In this document: positions 1 to 7,306 of the stretch, piece after piece
Layout: every line of letters begins with the position of its first letter
Position numbering within the stretch: the stretch's first letter is position 1
NCBI GenBank assembly: GCA_026770575.1
Contig: MU657178.1
Location: 361,632-376,050 of the forward strand
From: Pelagophyceae sp. CCMP2097
Lineage: Eukaryota > Sar > Pelagophyceae
Direction of reading: 5' to 3'
DNA length: 14,419 nucleotides
Position numbers and translations under genes: made by a program
The notes under the pieces: generated by a model
Seen by the model: the letters and a program-made list of their open reading frames with translations, nothing else
Told to the model about the DNA's origin: nothing
Database searches by the model: none

Positions 1-511
1 GGGCTGAGAAAATCGATTTGGCGACTTTGGCGAGGGCCGTTACCACCCAAGGAGACCTCGGATTTTCGTTCACCCGGCGCCGATGGCCGCGTACGGCCGT
101 GTGTAAGAAGGCTACGTCGAGCAACCACCCAAATACCTGACCCAAAAAGCCCGGGACTGTCACCAAAAAGCTACAGTTGGCCCATATTTTTGAAAAAATG
201 GGCCGTTTCTTCTCTCTTTTTAAGAAAAGTGACCGTTTTTTTAGAAACTATGTGGTGTGTGTTTATATAAAAAGGGTGTCTATATCTTTCGATCGCTGTA
301 ACTTTTGCAAAAGACGCTATTTGGTTAAAGTAGAGCTCTGGCGGACTTTTCCTTGGGGTGCGTGCGCGGCCGCCGGAAGCTCAGCCCAATGCCCACTTTA
401 GTTTTGCCAAAAAAACGCGCAATGCAAAATCAGTTTCTTGGCGAAACCATCTTGTAGGCTGCTAGTGAAAGGTATTAATTCTGCTTGCTTATAATCCACC
501 TTGGGTGGGGC
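1..511. other. Intergenic, no supported gene
   Basis: No open frame here has a recognisable domain or convincing codon use. Base composition is AT-richer than the rest of the window, with several T and A runs between 180 and 270. The only structured element seen is the inverted repeat at 179-204. The short open frames present lack ATG starts or read as low-complexity sequence. Confidence 0.6.
179..204. repeat. Near-perfect inverted repeat (hairpin)
   Basis: GGCCCAT followed by a T-run is mirrored by an A-run and ATGGGCC. Eleven of twelve pairs match (one A-A mismatch) around a two-base loop. It could form a hairpin in RNA or a cruciform in DNA. No gene adjoins it, so no terminator role can be assigned. 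Confidence 0.6.
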
Positions 512-610
512 TGGCCCAAAGGGGAATAACCGTCTACTGCGTCTACTAACAGAGTGTGTAAAAATGGTTTTACACGAGGTCGCCGGTTCGAGCCCGGCTT
601 TGCGTATAAA
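512..610 (+). other. tRNA-like relic with box A, hairpin and T-arm
   Basis: A box A-like TGGCCCAAAGG lies at 512-522 and a near-consensus box B, GGTTCGAGCCC, at 585-595. The T-arm is perfect (GCCGG 582-586 paired with CCGGC 594-598). Between them a 7-bp hairpin (GTGTAAA/TTTACAC, 556-575) sits where a type II tRNA has its long variable arm. I could not pair a 7-bp acceptor stem or a 5-bp anticodon stem, so a functional tRNA is not supported. A tRNA pseudogene or a tRNA-derived SINE head is more likely. The opposite strand reads AGLEPATS, a peptide commonly produced by translating a T-arm antisense. Confidence 0.35.
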
Positions 611-649
611 AAAAATAATTCGGAAAAATGTCAGCAAGTGAAATAAATG

Positions 650-680
650 TACGCCGGTTCAAATCCGGGTCTGGGTACCA
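650..680 (+). other. Second tRNA 3'-end-like motif ending in CCA
   Basis: GGTTCAAATCC at 656-666 matches a box B variant, and the segment ends GGGTACCA with an encoded CCA at 678-680. No 5' half that could pair with the TCTGGGT acceptor strand was found upstream. It is probably a 3' tRNA fragment or a SINE part, about 70 bp after the first T-arm motif. Confidence 0.3.
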
Positions 681-698
681 AAAACCAATAGGAATTGG

Positions 699-1299
699 AT
701 GTGCTTATATACACTTTTCTTAACTGGCTCCTGGCACTGGGACCGGAATTCCCTTTTGCCGGGGCATACGTCAGTGACAGATGGTGTCATATTTTCATGT
801 CAACAGCCGCCCCTTGATGTGCAGTCTCGGCTGCTTCTTGGATCAAGTGGGTTTTCACCCCTCCGCAAGCTTCTTGGATCAAGTGGTTTTTCACCCCCTC
901 CGCAAGTCAGTTTCAGCAGCTACCTCCTGGATCAAGTGGTTTTCTCACCCCTCCGCAAGCCGCTAGGGAGCCATACAATGCTTGGTTGGTTGGTAAGTAC
1001 ATGCCCCTGCGGGGCACTAGAGACGGGGCCGACGTACCCCCATGATTCCTCGACGTTGCTGGCCGTCGACGTACCCACGTACCCTCTCAAATAACATTCT
1101 TCATACTGTCGTACGAAGAAGCCGGCAAGTTGCCGTCCCGGCAGCACGCCCCCTGCGGTCCCGCGTCCGGTTATCATCCATATGAGCTCTTCTCTCCTAC
1201 GGCCCCTCGCCTTTCCCGGCCTTTTTGCCGCGGGGTCGCCTCTACGCGGCGAAAGGACGGGAGTGTACGGCCAAAGGTTTGACTCCTGCTTTGAAAGGA
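699..1299. other. Intergenic with tandem repeats
   Basis: No supported coding region. It holds the three-copy repeat at 834-959, the paired motif CGACGTACCC (around 1029 and 1068), and a box B-like GGTTTGACTCC near 1277 that produces an antisense QESNLWP peptide. The right part is the 3' flank of the minus-strand LRR gene. Confidence 0.5.
834..959. repeat. Three copies of a ~36-bp direct repeat
   Basis: Copies lie at 834-869, 870-906 and 924-959. Each runs CTTCTTGGATCAAG, then a T-rich centre, then CACCCCTCCGCAAG, with small differences in T and C run lengths. The first two abut; the third follows a 17-bp spacer. Each copy carries a short CTTG...CAAG inverted repeat. The length differences shift the frame between copies, which argues against a protein repeat. 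Confidence 0.8.
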
Positions 1300-2277
1300 T
1301 TAATAGGAGTTTATTCTGTATGCACCGTACACCTGACACCCCCTGTCCTCGAGGCCGGCGACGAGTGCGTTTCGGCGGACGGCGTTTCGGCAACCCGAGA
1401 CGTCGAGCCAGTTCAACGCCGGAAATAAACCGAGCCACGATGGCAGCGAGGAGAGGCCTCTGTTCGCTTCGAGGCACAGCGAATTCAACGCCTCACAGTG
1501 GACGAGCCGCTCGGGCAGCGCGTTGACGCCGGGGCAGTCCGACAGGTCGAGCCACTTCAGCGCCGACAAGTCGCCGATCCGGTCGAGGCCTGCCGTGGTA
1601 AGGCCGACGCACCCCGAAAGGTTCAACCTTGTCAGGGCGCAGTTTCCGATGCGCGGGGGTAGCACAGCGAGGCCTTCGCACCACGACAGGTTAAGGTCCG
1701 TCAACGATGTGCAGTCGCTGATCTGCTCAAATCGCATGAGGCCGGTGCAGAACGACAGATTCAGCTTCTTCAACGATGCGCAGCTGCCGAGCATCGGTAG
1801 CGCGTTGAGGCCCGCGCACCCCGAGAGTTTTAGCAACTCCAGCGACGCGCAATCACCGATGCGAAGGAGGGCTGCGGTGGTGACGCGGTGGCACTGCATC
1901 ATAACCAGTGTTTTTAACGCCGCGCAGTCACCGATCAGCGCCGGTAGCTGCGTGAGGCCCGAGCACGCCGTCAGGACCACCGTCGTCACGTTAGTGCAAT
2001 CACCGAGCCGCGCCAAAGCGGCCGTGGTGACGCCGGTGCAATGCGAAAGTCTGAGCGTTTTCAGCTGGCGATGTGTGCGGTCGAGGACGGCCGAAACGAA
2101 CGCCGCGAACGCGGCCATGGCCGCGCGCGGCAACGCGCGCCCGGAGAGGCACAAGACCTCGACGTTGAGCAGCGCCGCCGTTTGAGCGCCGCGGCTCACG
2201 GGCATGACCGTCACCCAAGTATCGCGCGTCGGGAGGAAGGCGGCCGCGCGGCCCAGGATGATCGAGGCAGCGTCCAT
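1300..2277 (-). CDS. Leucine-rich repeat protein, cysteine-type repeats
   Basis: The protein has 325 residues from the ATG at 2277; upstream in-frame codons include only a GTG. From about residue 72 it carries roughly nine or ten LRRs of 23-25 residues, of the pattern LKxLxLSxCxGLTxLPxxIGDCxx, such as LKKLNLSFCTGL and LTRLNLSGCVGL. They resemble the Cys/plant-type LRRs of AMN1/F-box proteins. Residues 1-60 are helical and could be a degenerate F-box-like cap, but no clear F-box motif is visible. No signal peptide or membrane segment is seen, so it is probably intracellular. LRR domains bind proteins; the partner is unknown. The frame is clean to a TAA stop, in contrast to the neighbouring BTB-Kelch gene, with which it is divergently arranged. 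Confidence 0.8.
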   Translation of the reverse strand: MDAASIILGRAAAFLPTRDTWVTVMPVSRGAQTAALLNVEVLCLSGRALPRAAMAAFAAFVSAVLDRTHRQLKTLRLSHCTGVTTAALARLGDCTNVTTVVLTACSGLTQLPALIGDCAALKTLVMMQCHRVTTAALLRIGDCASLELLKLSGCAGLNALPMLGSCASLKKLNLSFCTGLMRFEQISDCTSLTDLNLSWCEGLAVLPPRIGNCALTRLNLSGCVGLTTAGLDRIGDLSALKWLDLSDCPGVNALPERLVHCEALNSLCLEANRGLSSLPSWLGLFPALNWLDVSGCRNAVRRNALVAGLEDRGCQVYGAYRINSY

Positions 2278-2368
2278 CTTCGCCGCGGGGATGCGCACGG
2301 GCGCTGCCCCCTTCCCGCGCGGCGGCGCGGGCCCGGCCGCGGCGCGGGGCGAGTTTCGACTCCAATTT

Positions 2369-2454
2369 CCTAAGCCTACGCAGGAGCCTGCTACTAGGAA
2401 TCCTACTAGGAATTCCTACTTGTACCGTCTGCTTGCTGGAGACCTAAGCCTACG
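2369..2454. repeat. 12-bp direct repeat bracketing palindromic sequence
   Basis: CCTAAGCCTACG occurs at 2369-2380 and again at 2443-2454. Between the copies are CAGGAGCCTG, then TAGGAATCCTA, then TAGGAATTCCTA (2407-2418). The arrangement looks like a target-site duplication around a very small inserted element. The TAGGAATTCCTA palindrome recurs at 12543-12554. Confidence 0.6.
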
Positions 2455-2502
2455 GTCTCGAGGCTTGAAGGATTTGATTCAAGCATTTTGGAAGCGCGGG
2501 GA

Positions 2503-2763
2503 CGATGGCGCGTCCCCTCGACCGCATTGGCCGCCGCTTTAGAGACCGTCGGGCGCACGACCACGACGCACTTGGATGCGCTCGCCGCCCTCGAGCGGGC
2601 CGTCGATGTCGAGATGGTAAGCATCGGCGGGATGTGAATGCCTCTGGATGCAACCTCCTAGGCCCTGCTCGCGACCGACCGGCGCGCGCTCGAGGACGAC
2701 CGCGCGGCCTTTATCAAAGACAATGATGACAAGGTCGCGCGCGAAGAATAGCTGCAGCAGCGC
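2503..2763 (+). pseudogene. Damaged N-terminal exon(s) of the BTB-Kelch gene
   Basis: In the same frame as the BTB-Kelch frame at 2764, the stretch before 2616 reads a helical THLDALAALERAVDVEM, and after 2662 reads ALLATDRRALEDDRAAF. This is the coiled-coil head typical of this family. A GTAAGC...CCTAG segment at 2617-2661 separates them; it contains an in-frame TGA, so it would have to be spliced out. Two lesions remain. The only nearby ATG (2505) is in another frame, and a TAG at 2749-2751 lies just before LQQRM. Translation could still begin at the ATG at 2764, which would lose the head. Confidence 0.55.
2617..2661 (+). other. Putative 45-nt intron (GT-AG)
   Basis: The donor is GTAAGC and the acceptor is CTCCTAG. 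Exon joining is phase 0, and both sides read family-like helical sequence in the same frame. The segment contains a TGA in that frame, so removal is needed for continuity. The length is at the short end for a spliceosomal intron. Confidence 0.45.
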
Positions 2764-4617
2764 ATGCGCGCAGCGGCGCCGCCGTCCGACGAGGTGGTCG
2801 CACTCAACGTCGGCGGCACGCCGTTCAAGGCGTCGCGGGCCGTGCTGGCCAGGGTCGAGGACTCGATGCTGGGGCGCCTGTTCGGGTCCTGCGACGCGAT
2901 GCTGCAGGCGGACCCTTTAGATGGATCCATCTTCATCGACCGCGACGGCGAGCGGTTTGGCATGGTCCTCGACTTCCTCCGCGGCGACCCTCCGGACGGC
3001 CCGCGCATGCAGAGGGCGATCCGCGCGCTGCCCGAGGCCGCGCAGGAGGCGCTGGTGCAGGAGCTGGACTTCTTCGGCCTCGTGACGGCCGTGTTCGGCT
3101 TGCCGCCGTGGAACGACGGCGCGCCGTTCCGGCCGGGGCCAACCACGAGCTCGGGGCGCTATCTCGACATGGCTCAGCTCGCGGCGGACCGGCGGGCGAT
3201 CCAAGACGACCGCGCGACCATGATACAGCACATCGGCGAGAAGCTCGCGCGCGGCAGAGCCGAGGTCGACGAGCAGCGCGCGGCCGTCGAGCGCGACCGC
3301 GCCGAGTTCAACGACGAGGCGGCGCGCATGCGGGCGGCGGGCGCCGCCGCCCGACGACCTCGTGAAGCTCAACGTGGGCGGCGCGCCATTCAAGACGACG
3401 CGGGCCGTGCTGACAAAGGTCGAGGATCTATGCTGGGGCGCATGTTCGGCCGCTGCGACGCGATGCTGCAGCGGGACCCTTCAGATGGATCCATCTTCAT
3501 CGACCGCGACGGTGCACGCTTCGGCGTGATCCTCGACTTCCTGCGCGACCTCGACGGCCCGCGCACGCGGAGGACGATCCGTGCGTTAGCCGAGGCTGCG
3601 CAGATATCAATGACAAAGGAGCTCGACATCTTCGGCCTCGACACCGCCGTGTTCGGCGCGCGGCCGTGTACCCACGGCGCGACGTTCCGGCCGGGGCCGG
3701 CGATGGGCTCGCGACGTTCTACAGACAACGCCGTGTTCGGCGCGCGGCTGTGGATCCACGGCGCGACGTTCCGGCCAGGGCTGGCGATGGGCTCGGGACG
3801 TTCTGCATGTGCTATCGTGTTCGCCGGCGGGCGCGTCGTCGTGGTTGGCGGTTTTGATGGCAAGTCTGCTTTGACGGAACTGCTCGACACGCGGACGATG
3901 TACTTTACAGCTGGGCCGAACATGCTCACGGCACGACAGAGATGTGCGGCCGTCCAGATGGATGCGGACCGGGTGCTTCTGGTGGGCGAAAAAGGTAGTG
4001 CTGCTTTGAACACGACGGAGATCTTCCACCTCGTGACGCTCACCTTCATGCATGGGCCAATCATGCTGTCGCCACGACCCGGCTGCGCCGCAGTCGCGCT
4101 CGACGCTCGCAGGGTCCTCGTCGTTGGCGGTTGCGATGGCAGGTCTGATTTGTCGAGCACCGAAATCTTCAGCCTCGACACGATGGCCTTTACGCCCGGG
4201 CCCGCCATGGCGGCGACTTCACGCGAAGGCTGCGCGGCCGTAGCGCTCGACGCGCAACCGCATCATGATCATCGGTGGCTTTTCAGGTTTAGACAGTTTG
4301 ATCACGACGGAGGTCCTCGACGTCAGGACCATGGCGTTCGCGCCCGGTCCGGCGATGGGCTCGGGGCGCTCTCGCTGCGCGGCCGTGTCCGTCGATGCGC
4401 AACACGTCCTCGTCGTCGGCGGGCGGGACTCGACGGCATCATTGAGCACGACCGAGATCCTCGACGTGGCGATGATGGAGTTCGCGCCCGGGCCGACCAT
4501 GCCGACTGCGCGCAATGGTGTCGCGGCCGCTCGACTCGACGCCACGGGGGGGGGAGGGCGCGCATTCTCGTGGTCGGGGGCGGTTTATCGACGACGGGTG
4601 CTCGCCGTCGATGCTAA
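2764..4617 (+). CDS. BTB/T1-Kelch protein, frame disrupted (probable pseudogene)
   Basis: The open frame of 617 codons begins at ATG 2764. Residues 10-107 form a KCTD/T1-type BTB domain (VVALNVGGTPFKASRAVLAR, then SIFIDRDGERFGMVLDFLRG, then LDFFGL). Residues 135-190 are a charged coiled coil. Residues 222-293 are the second half of another BTB domain; its first half (LNVGGAPFKTTRAVL) is encoded at about 3350-3425 in the +1-shifted frame. Kelch-type blades start near residue 345, with RVVVVGGFDG, RVLLVGEKG and RVLVVGGCDG, each followed by a STTE/PGPAM segment. From 4259 the kelch reading moves to another frame, and the rest of this frame is Arg-rich nonsense. By family knowledge such proteins may be CUL3 substrate adaptors, but decay or assembly indels make function doubtful. 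Confidence 0.75.
   Translation: MRAAAPPSDEVVALNVGGTPFKASRAVLARVEDSMLGRLFGSCDAMLQADPLDGSIFIDRDGERFGMVLDFLRGDPPDGPRMQRAIRALPEAAQEALVQELDFFGLVTAVFGLPPWNDGAPFRPGPTTSSGRYLDMAQLAADRRAIQDDRATMIQHIGEKLARGRAEVDEQRAAVERDRAEFNDEAARMRAAGAAARRPREAQRGRRAIQDDAGRADKGRGSMLGRMFGRCDAMLQRDPSDGSIFIDRDGARFGVILDFLRDLDGPRTRRTIRALAEAAQISMTKELDIFGLDTAVFGARPCTHGATFRPGPAMGSRRSTDNAVFGARLWIHGATFRPGLAMGSGRSACAIVFAGGRVVVVGGFDGKSALTELLDTRTMYFTAGPNMLTARQRCAAVQMDADRVLLVGEKGSAALNTTEIFHLVTLTFMHGPIMLSPRPGCAAVALDARRVLVVGGCDGRSDLSSTEIFSLDTMAFTPGPAMAATSREGCAAVALDAQPHHDHRWLFRFRQFDHDGGPRRQDHGVRARSGDGLGALSLRGRVRRCATRPRRRRAGLDGIIEHDRDPRRGDDGVRARADHADCAQWCRGRSTRRHGGGRARILVVGGGLSTTGARRRC
3646..3804 (+). repeat. Tandem duplication, 84-bp unit, inside the BTB-Kelch gene
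   Basis: Unit 1 (3646-3729) and the partial unit 2 (3730-3804) both encode AVFGAR, then HGATFRPG, then AMGS. The second differs by a few substitutions (CT to LWI, P to L). The unit is 28 codons, so the frame is kept. It duplicates the linker between the second BTB domain and the first kelch blade and looks recent. Confidence 0.8.
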
Positions 4618-4642
4618 AACGGGCGCGCGCCGCCGGCAATGA
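4259..4642 (+). pseudogene. Frame-shifted C-terminal kelch blades of the BTB-Kelch gene
   Basis: From 4259 the kelch pattern continues one frame over: RIMIIGGFSGLDSLITTEVL, then TMAFAPGPAMGSGRS, then HVLVVGGRDS, then ILDVAMMEFAPGPTM. A nine-G run (4546-4554) ends this section. The next blade, RILVVGGG...LSTT, is back in the original frame from 4561, and VLAVDAKTG, a typical continuation, is again in the shifted frame up to a TGA at 4640-4642. Together with the upstream blades this gives about six kelch units, enough for one beta-propeller, but not in a single reading frame. Confidence 0.65.
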
Positions 4643-5235
4643 CGCGCACGAGATCTCTACGGTGCCACCATGCGAGACGGACCACGTCGAGCAGCCCGCG
4701 AGGAGGCGCCTCCCTCGCCGAACGATGCCGCCGCGCCGCCGCCACGACGCACGACCCTCTTTTATGTCCTCACTGACCCCAAGATCCGAATGGTGTCGCT
4801 TGCAAGCGTCCTTCACGGGCGTGGCCTCGCCTTAAGATCAGAGGACCCTCCGTTTCGCGCGCCGCGAGCCCGGCTTATTCAAGTGCGAGGTCGAACTCAG
4901 AGTGCGAGATCATACAAGGAGGCATCAAACAATCTGACCTGGTCCGGGCCGATGACATGCGAGGCCCCGGGGGGCGCCCTCTCCACGGGGAGGCGCCTCT
5001 TTGGCGCGCGGGGCTCGCGTCCAAAGGGCGTGTTGCCTTGGATGCAGGATTCGACCTTGTCATAAATTATGTGATTGAGTAGTGGCGCGCCTGCGTGTCA
5101 CCGGCCGCCGCCGCACCATCGCGCTGTCGCCGACCCGACCCAGCTTCCGGGATCCCCAGCCGTGGCAGTTTCGTCCTCCCCGTATTGGCGCGTCTCCGCC
5201 GCAGACGGCTGAGGCAGCCAGCCACGATGCGCCCC
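4643..5235 (+). other. Intergenic; possible eroded kelch tail at the left
   Basis: One open frame (4622-5062) starts with RARDLYGATM, which could be a last kelch-blade remnant, then loses family resemblance. Two palindromes of GAGGCGCCTC type occur at 4702-4713 and 4990-4999. No independent gene is supported. Confidence 0.4.
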
Positions 5236-5456
5236 GAATCTGAGAGCAGGAGCTTGCGAGTCTGAGAAGAGGCCGGGCAACTCTTGACCCCGAGCTTGCG
5301 AGTCTGAAAGCCCGTTCCCCAGCAGATGTTGGCAGACGTTGACAGGCGTTGGCAGACGTTTGCAGACGGCCGCTACCGTGATGCTCCCCGCGCCGAGCTT
5401 GCGAGCCTGAGGTGCCCGAGGCACGCTTCTATCCCTGGGCTTGCCGAGTCTGAGAG
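5236..5456. repeat. Repeat cluster: GAGCTTGCGAGTCTGA copies and a 10-bp minisatellite
   Basis: GAGCTTGCGAGTCTGA or close variants occur at 5250-5267, 5292-5309, 5395-5410 and 5437-5456. Between the second and third copies lies a 10-bp minisatellite of four units, 5328-5337, 5338-5347, 5348-5357 and 5358-5367 (GTTGGCAGAC with single changes). Minus-strand translation gives repeated SDSQA, but frames are not kept between copies, so a non-coding repeat is preferred. Confidence 0.7.
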
Positions 5457-5697
5457 CCGCAAGGACTCTTCCACGGGGCTCCGAGCTCCTTTGGAACACG
5501 GGTTCGATTCTGCCCTCAGAAGATACACTCTGCGTGAGTGAGGCTCAGGAGCAGGGACGGGTGCGGCCTTGCCCGTAGCCCGTGGGTCGGGATCGACGGG
5601 TTTGCGCGTTTGCGCCAACCCGCCGACCAACGGGTGGCCGCGGCCCCGACCCGCGACTCAGCGAGCGGCGAAGGCGAAACCCGCGGATAATCCGACA
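5457..5697. other. Intergenic, CGGGT-rich
   Basis: It contains CAGGAGCAGGGACGG (5546-5560), which recurs at 6400-6414, followed by a CGGGT/ACCCG-rich stretch (5567-5660) similar in composition to 6190-6397. No coding evidence. Confidence 0.4.
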
Positions 5698-5902
5698 ATC
5701 CGACTTTTTCGGCCCTTCCGGCTCCAATGGACGAGCATGCTGTGCATGGTTGCTGGCCGTGACGGCCTCGATTGCCGTGGAGGCTGATGCACGGCGAGGG
5801 CGCCTGTGAGGGGAAACTCGACGACGGGGTCACTCGGAAGCACACATCACGCATCCGACTTTTTCGGCCCTTCCGGCTTTCCACGGACGAGCATGCTGTG
5901 CA
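5698..5902. repeat. Pair of ~50-bp imperfect direct repeats
   Basis: Copies at 5698-5746 and 5853-5902 share ATCCGACTTTTTCGGCCC, TTCCGGCT and GGACGAGCATGCTGTGCA; they differ only in a few bases of the middle (CCAAT against TTCCAC). The copies start 155 bp apart. Conservation in blocks, with no common reading frame of known type, suggests a dispersed element or a duplicated regulatory or RNA segment. Confidence 0.75.
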
Positions 5903-6189
5903 CAACGGCTCGATGCACACGCTGACGTCGTTGCGTACCACTTCCGCACAGGCCACGGAAGCACTGTCCAAGACTCGTCGGAATGTTCACACACAGCACA
6001 CTGCTGCAGCGCTGCGCAGCGACCCGGCACATCTTTCCTCTGGCAGGCGCCGGCGCCGCACCTGACCTGGAGGCCCTCGAGCGACGGTCCCGCACACGAA
6101 GCGGTTTTCCCATTCGGGTTTTCTCTATTCGTGTGTATCACATTGGGCTTCGGGCCGCGCGGTCGCGAGCGGCGTCACTGGCACGCGGG
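5903..6189. other. Intergenic, nothing recognised
   Basis: No domain-bearing frame or clear repeat was seen on either strand. Confidence 0.4.
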
Positions 6190-6397
6190 CTCTCCAGAAA
6201 GGGGCTTTGAAGTACGGGTTCGACCCGAACCCGACCCGACCAGAACCTATAAGTGGGTCGACCCGGCAAACCCGCGACCCGCGGGTCTGGCCGTGGTCCG
6301 AACCCGAAACCCGGCCTGTAGGAAGGGTTTGGTCGTTCGACAAACCCGCGACCGAGGGTTGGGCACAATTTGAAAACCCGACCCGACCCGAATACAC
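6190..6397. repeat. Degenerate CGGGT/ACCCG pentamer-rich block
   Basis: ACCCG and CGGGT pentamers recur in both orientations, for example ACCCGACCCGACC and ACCCGCGACCCGCGGG. They give a hairpin at 6216-6232 (GGGTTCG/CGAACCC) and others. Minus-strand frames read spurious GRVGFGS-type peptides. It behaves as a cryptic simple repeat rather than a gene. Confidence 0.65.
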
Positions 6398-6463
6398 CGC
6401 AGGAGCAGGGACGGTGACGTCCGAAGCGGAGCCGCGCGGCAGAAGATTTGCGACAGTTTAGCC

Positions 6464-6518
6464 GTCCGCGGCAGATGCGTCCGCGGCGGAGGGCGGGGTC
6501 CGCGGCGAGGTCCGCGGC
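6464..6518. repeat. Four copies of GTCCGCGGC
   Basis: The nonamer occurs at 6464, 6479, 6498 and 6510, just beyond the 3' end of the minus-strand Sel1 gene. It contains the CCGCGG palindrome. Confidence 0.6.
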
Positions 6519-6664
6519 GGTGGCGCTTTTGGCTGCGACAGGTCGCGCGGGTTGGGCCTTTCGGTGGCTTCGGCACACTTGAGGCGTAGTCGGAGAACCG
6601 TCGACTCGACTCGCCAGCCGGCACCACGTACAGGCAGATGGGCCCGCTCGGCTGGATTCGAGGA

Positions 6665-7306
6665 TCATTTCGGTCGACTGGAGCGCGCCGCGAGCCGCGT
6701 CGCGAGCACTTGGACCACCGCTGCAGCGTCGGCGTGGCCCTTTGCCGCGGCGCGCTTGAAGAGGCGTAGCGCCTCGTAGTCGCCCTGCGGCACGCCGTCG
6801 CCGTTGGCATGGGACACGCCGATGCCGAAAAGTGCGTCTAACTGGCCCTGCGCCGCGGCGATGCGGTACCACCGCACCGCTTAGTCGTCCGACTGCGCCA
6901 CGCCCTGGCCGTAGTCGAACATCGCGCCGAGAGCGTATTGGGCGGTAGGATGCCCTCGCTCGGTACCACAGCGCGCCGGTCTTGTGGTCGACCTTGACGC
7001 CTTGTCCATCCTCATAACACAACCCCAACCTATACTCAGCGAATGCATTTCCTTGCGCCGCGGCGCACTCGTACATCTGGAACGCGCGCTCGGGACTCTT
7101 CTCGAGACCTTTTTCACCATTACCGTACTTGTCTCCGAGCTGCACCTGCGCCTCTGCGTTCCCCCTGTCCACGTGCTTCTGCACCCGGCGTACCCACTCG
7201 GCGTCCGAAATGGTGGGGAGCGTCCGGCAGAGCGGGCAGCGCTTGTCGTGTTGCCACCTCTTGTCGGAGCAGTCCTTACAGATCTTCTGGCAGCAATTGC
7301 TGGCAG
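6665..7306 (-). pseudogene. RING second half and Sel1 repeats of the MYND gene, frame-broken
   Basis: This continues the MYND/RING frame upstream, but shifted. From about 7300 one frame reads CQKICKDC, then RCPLC (the distal RING ligands), then Sel1-type repeats AEAQVQLGDKYGNGEKG and AEYRLGLCYEDGQGV up to ALWYRA near 6968. The frame then changes again: GHPTAQYALGAMFDYGQGV is followed by an in-frame TAA (complement 6881-6883), then AVRWYRIAAAQGQLDALFG, then YEALRLFKRAAAKGHADA, ending at a TGA (complement 6665-6667). In total about four Sel1 repeats of ~36 residues (tetratricopeptide-like helices, protein scaffolds) are recognisable. Two frameshifts and a nonsense codon make an intact product unlikely, and no GT-AG intron can explain the changes. 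Confidence 0.7.

Noticed and set aside
398..637. Minus-strand 79-codon frame containing AGLEPATS
   Set aside because: This peptide is the antisense translation of a tRNA T-arm/box B motif, not a protein.
834..959. CRISPR-like array
   Set aside because: Only three repeats, two of them directly abutting without a spacer, and the genome is eukaryotic.
932..1477. Minus-strand 181-codon frame with QESNLWP
   Set aside because: It overlaps the LRR 3' region and repeats; the peptide again arises from a box B-like sequence, and no domain is present.
1523..2185. Plus-strand open frame of 220 codons opposite the LRR gene
   Set aside because: The minus strand carries clear periodic LRRs; the plus reading is Ser/Arg/Pro-rich with mirrored periodicity.
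6138..6664. Minus-strand frames continuing from the Sel1 gene into the CGGGT block
   Set aside because: They are out of the Sel1 frame; the family frame ends with TGA at 6665, and the GRVGFGS peptides come from simple repeats.
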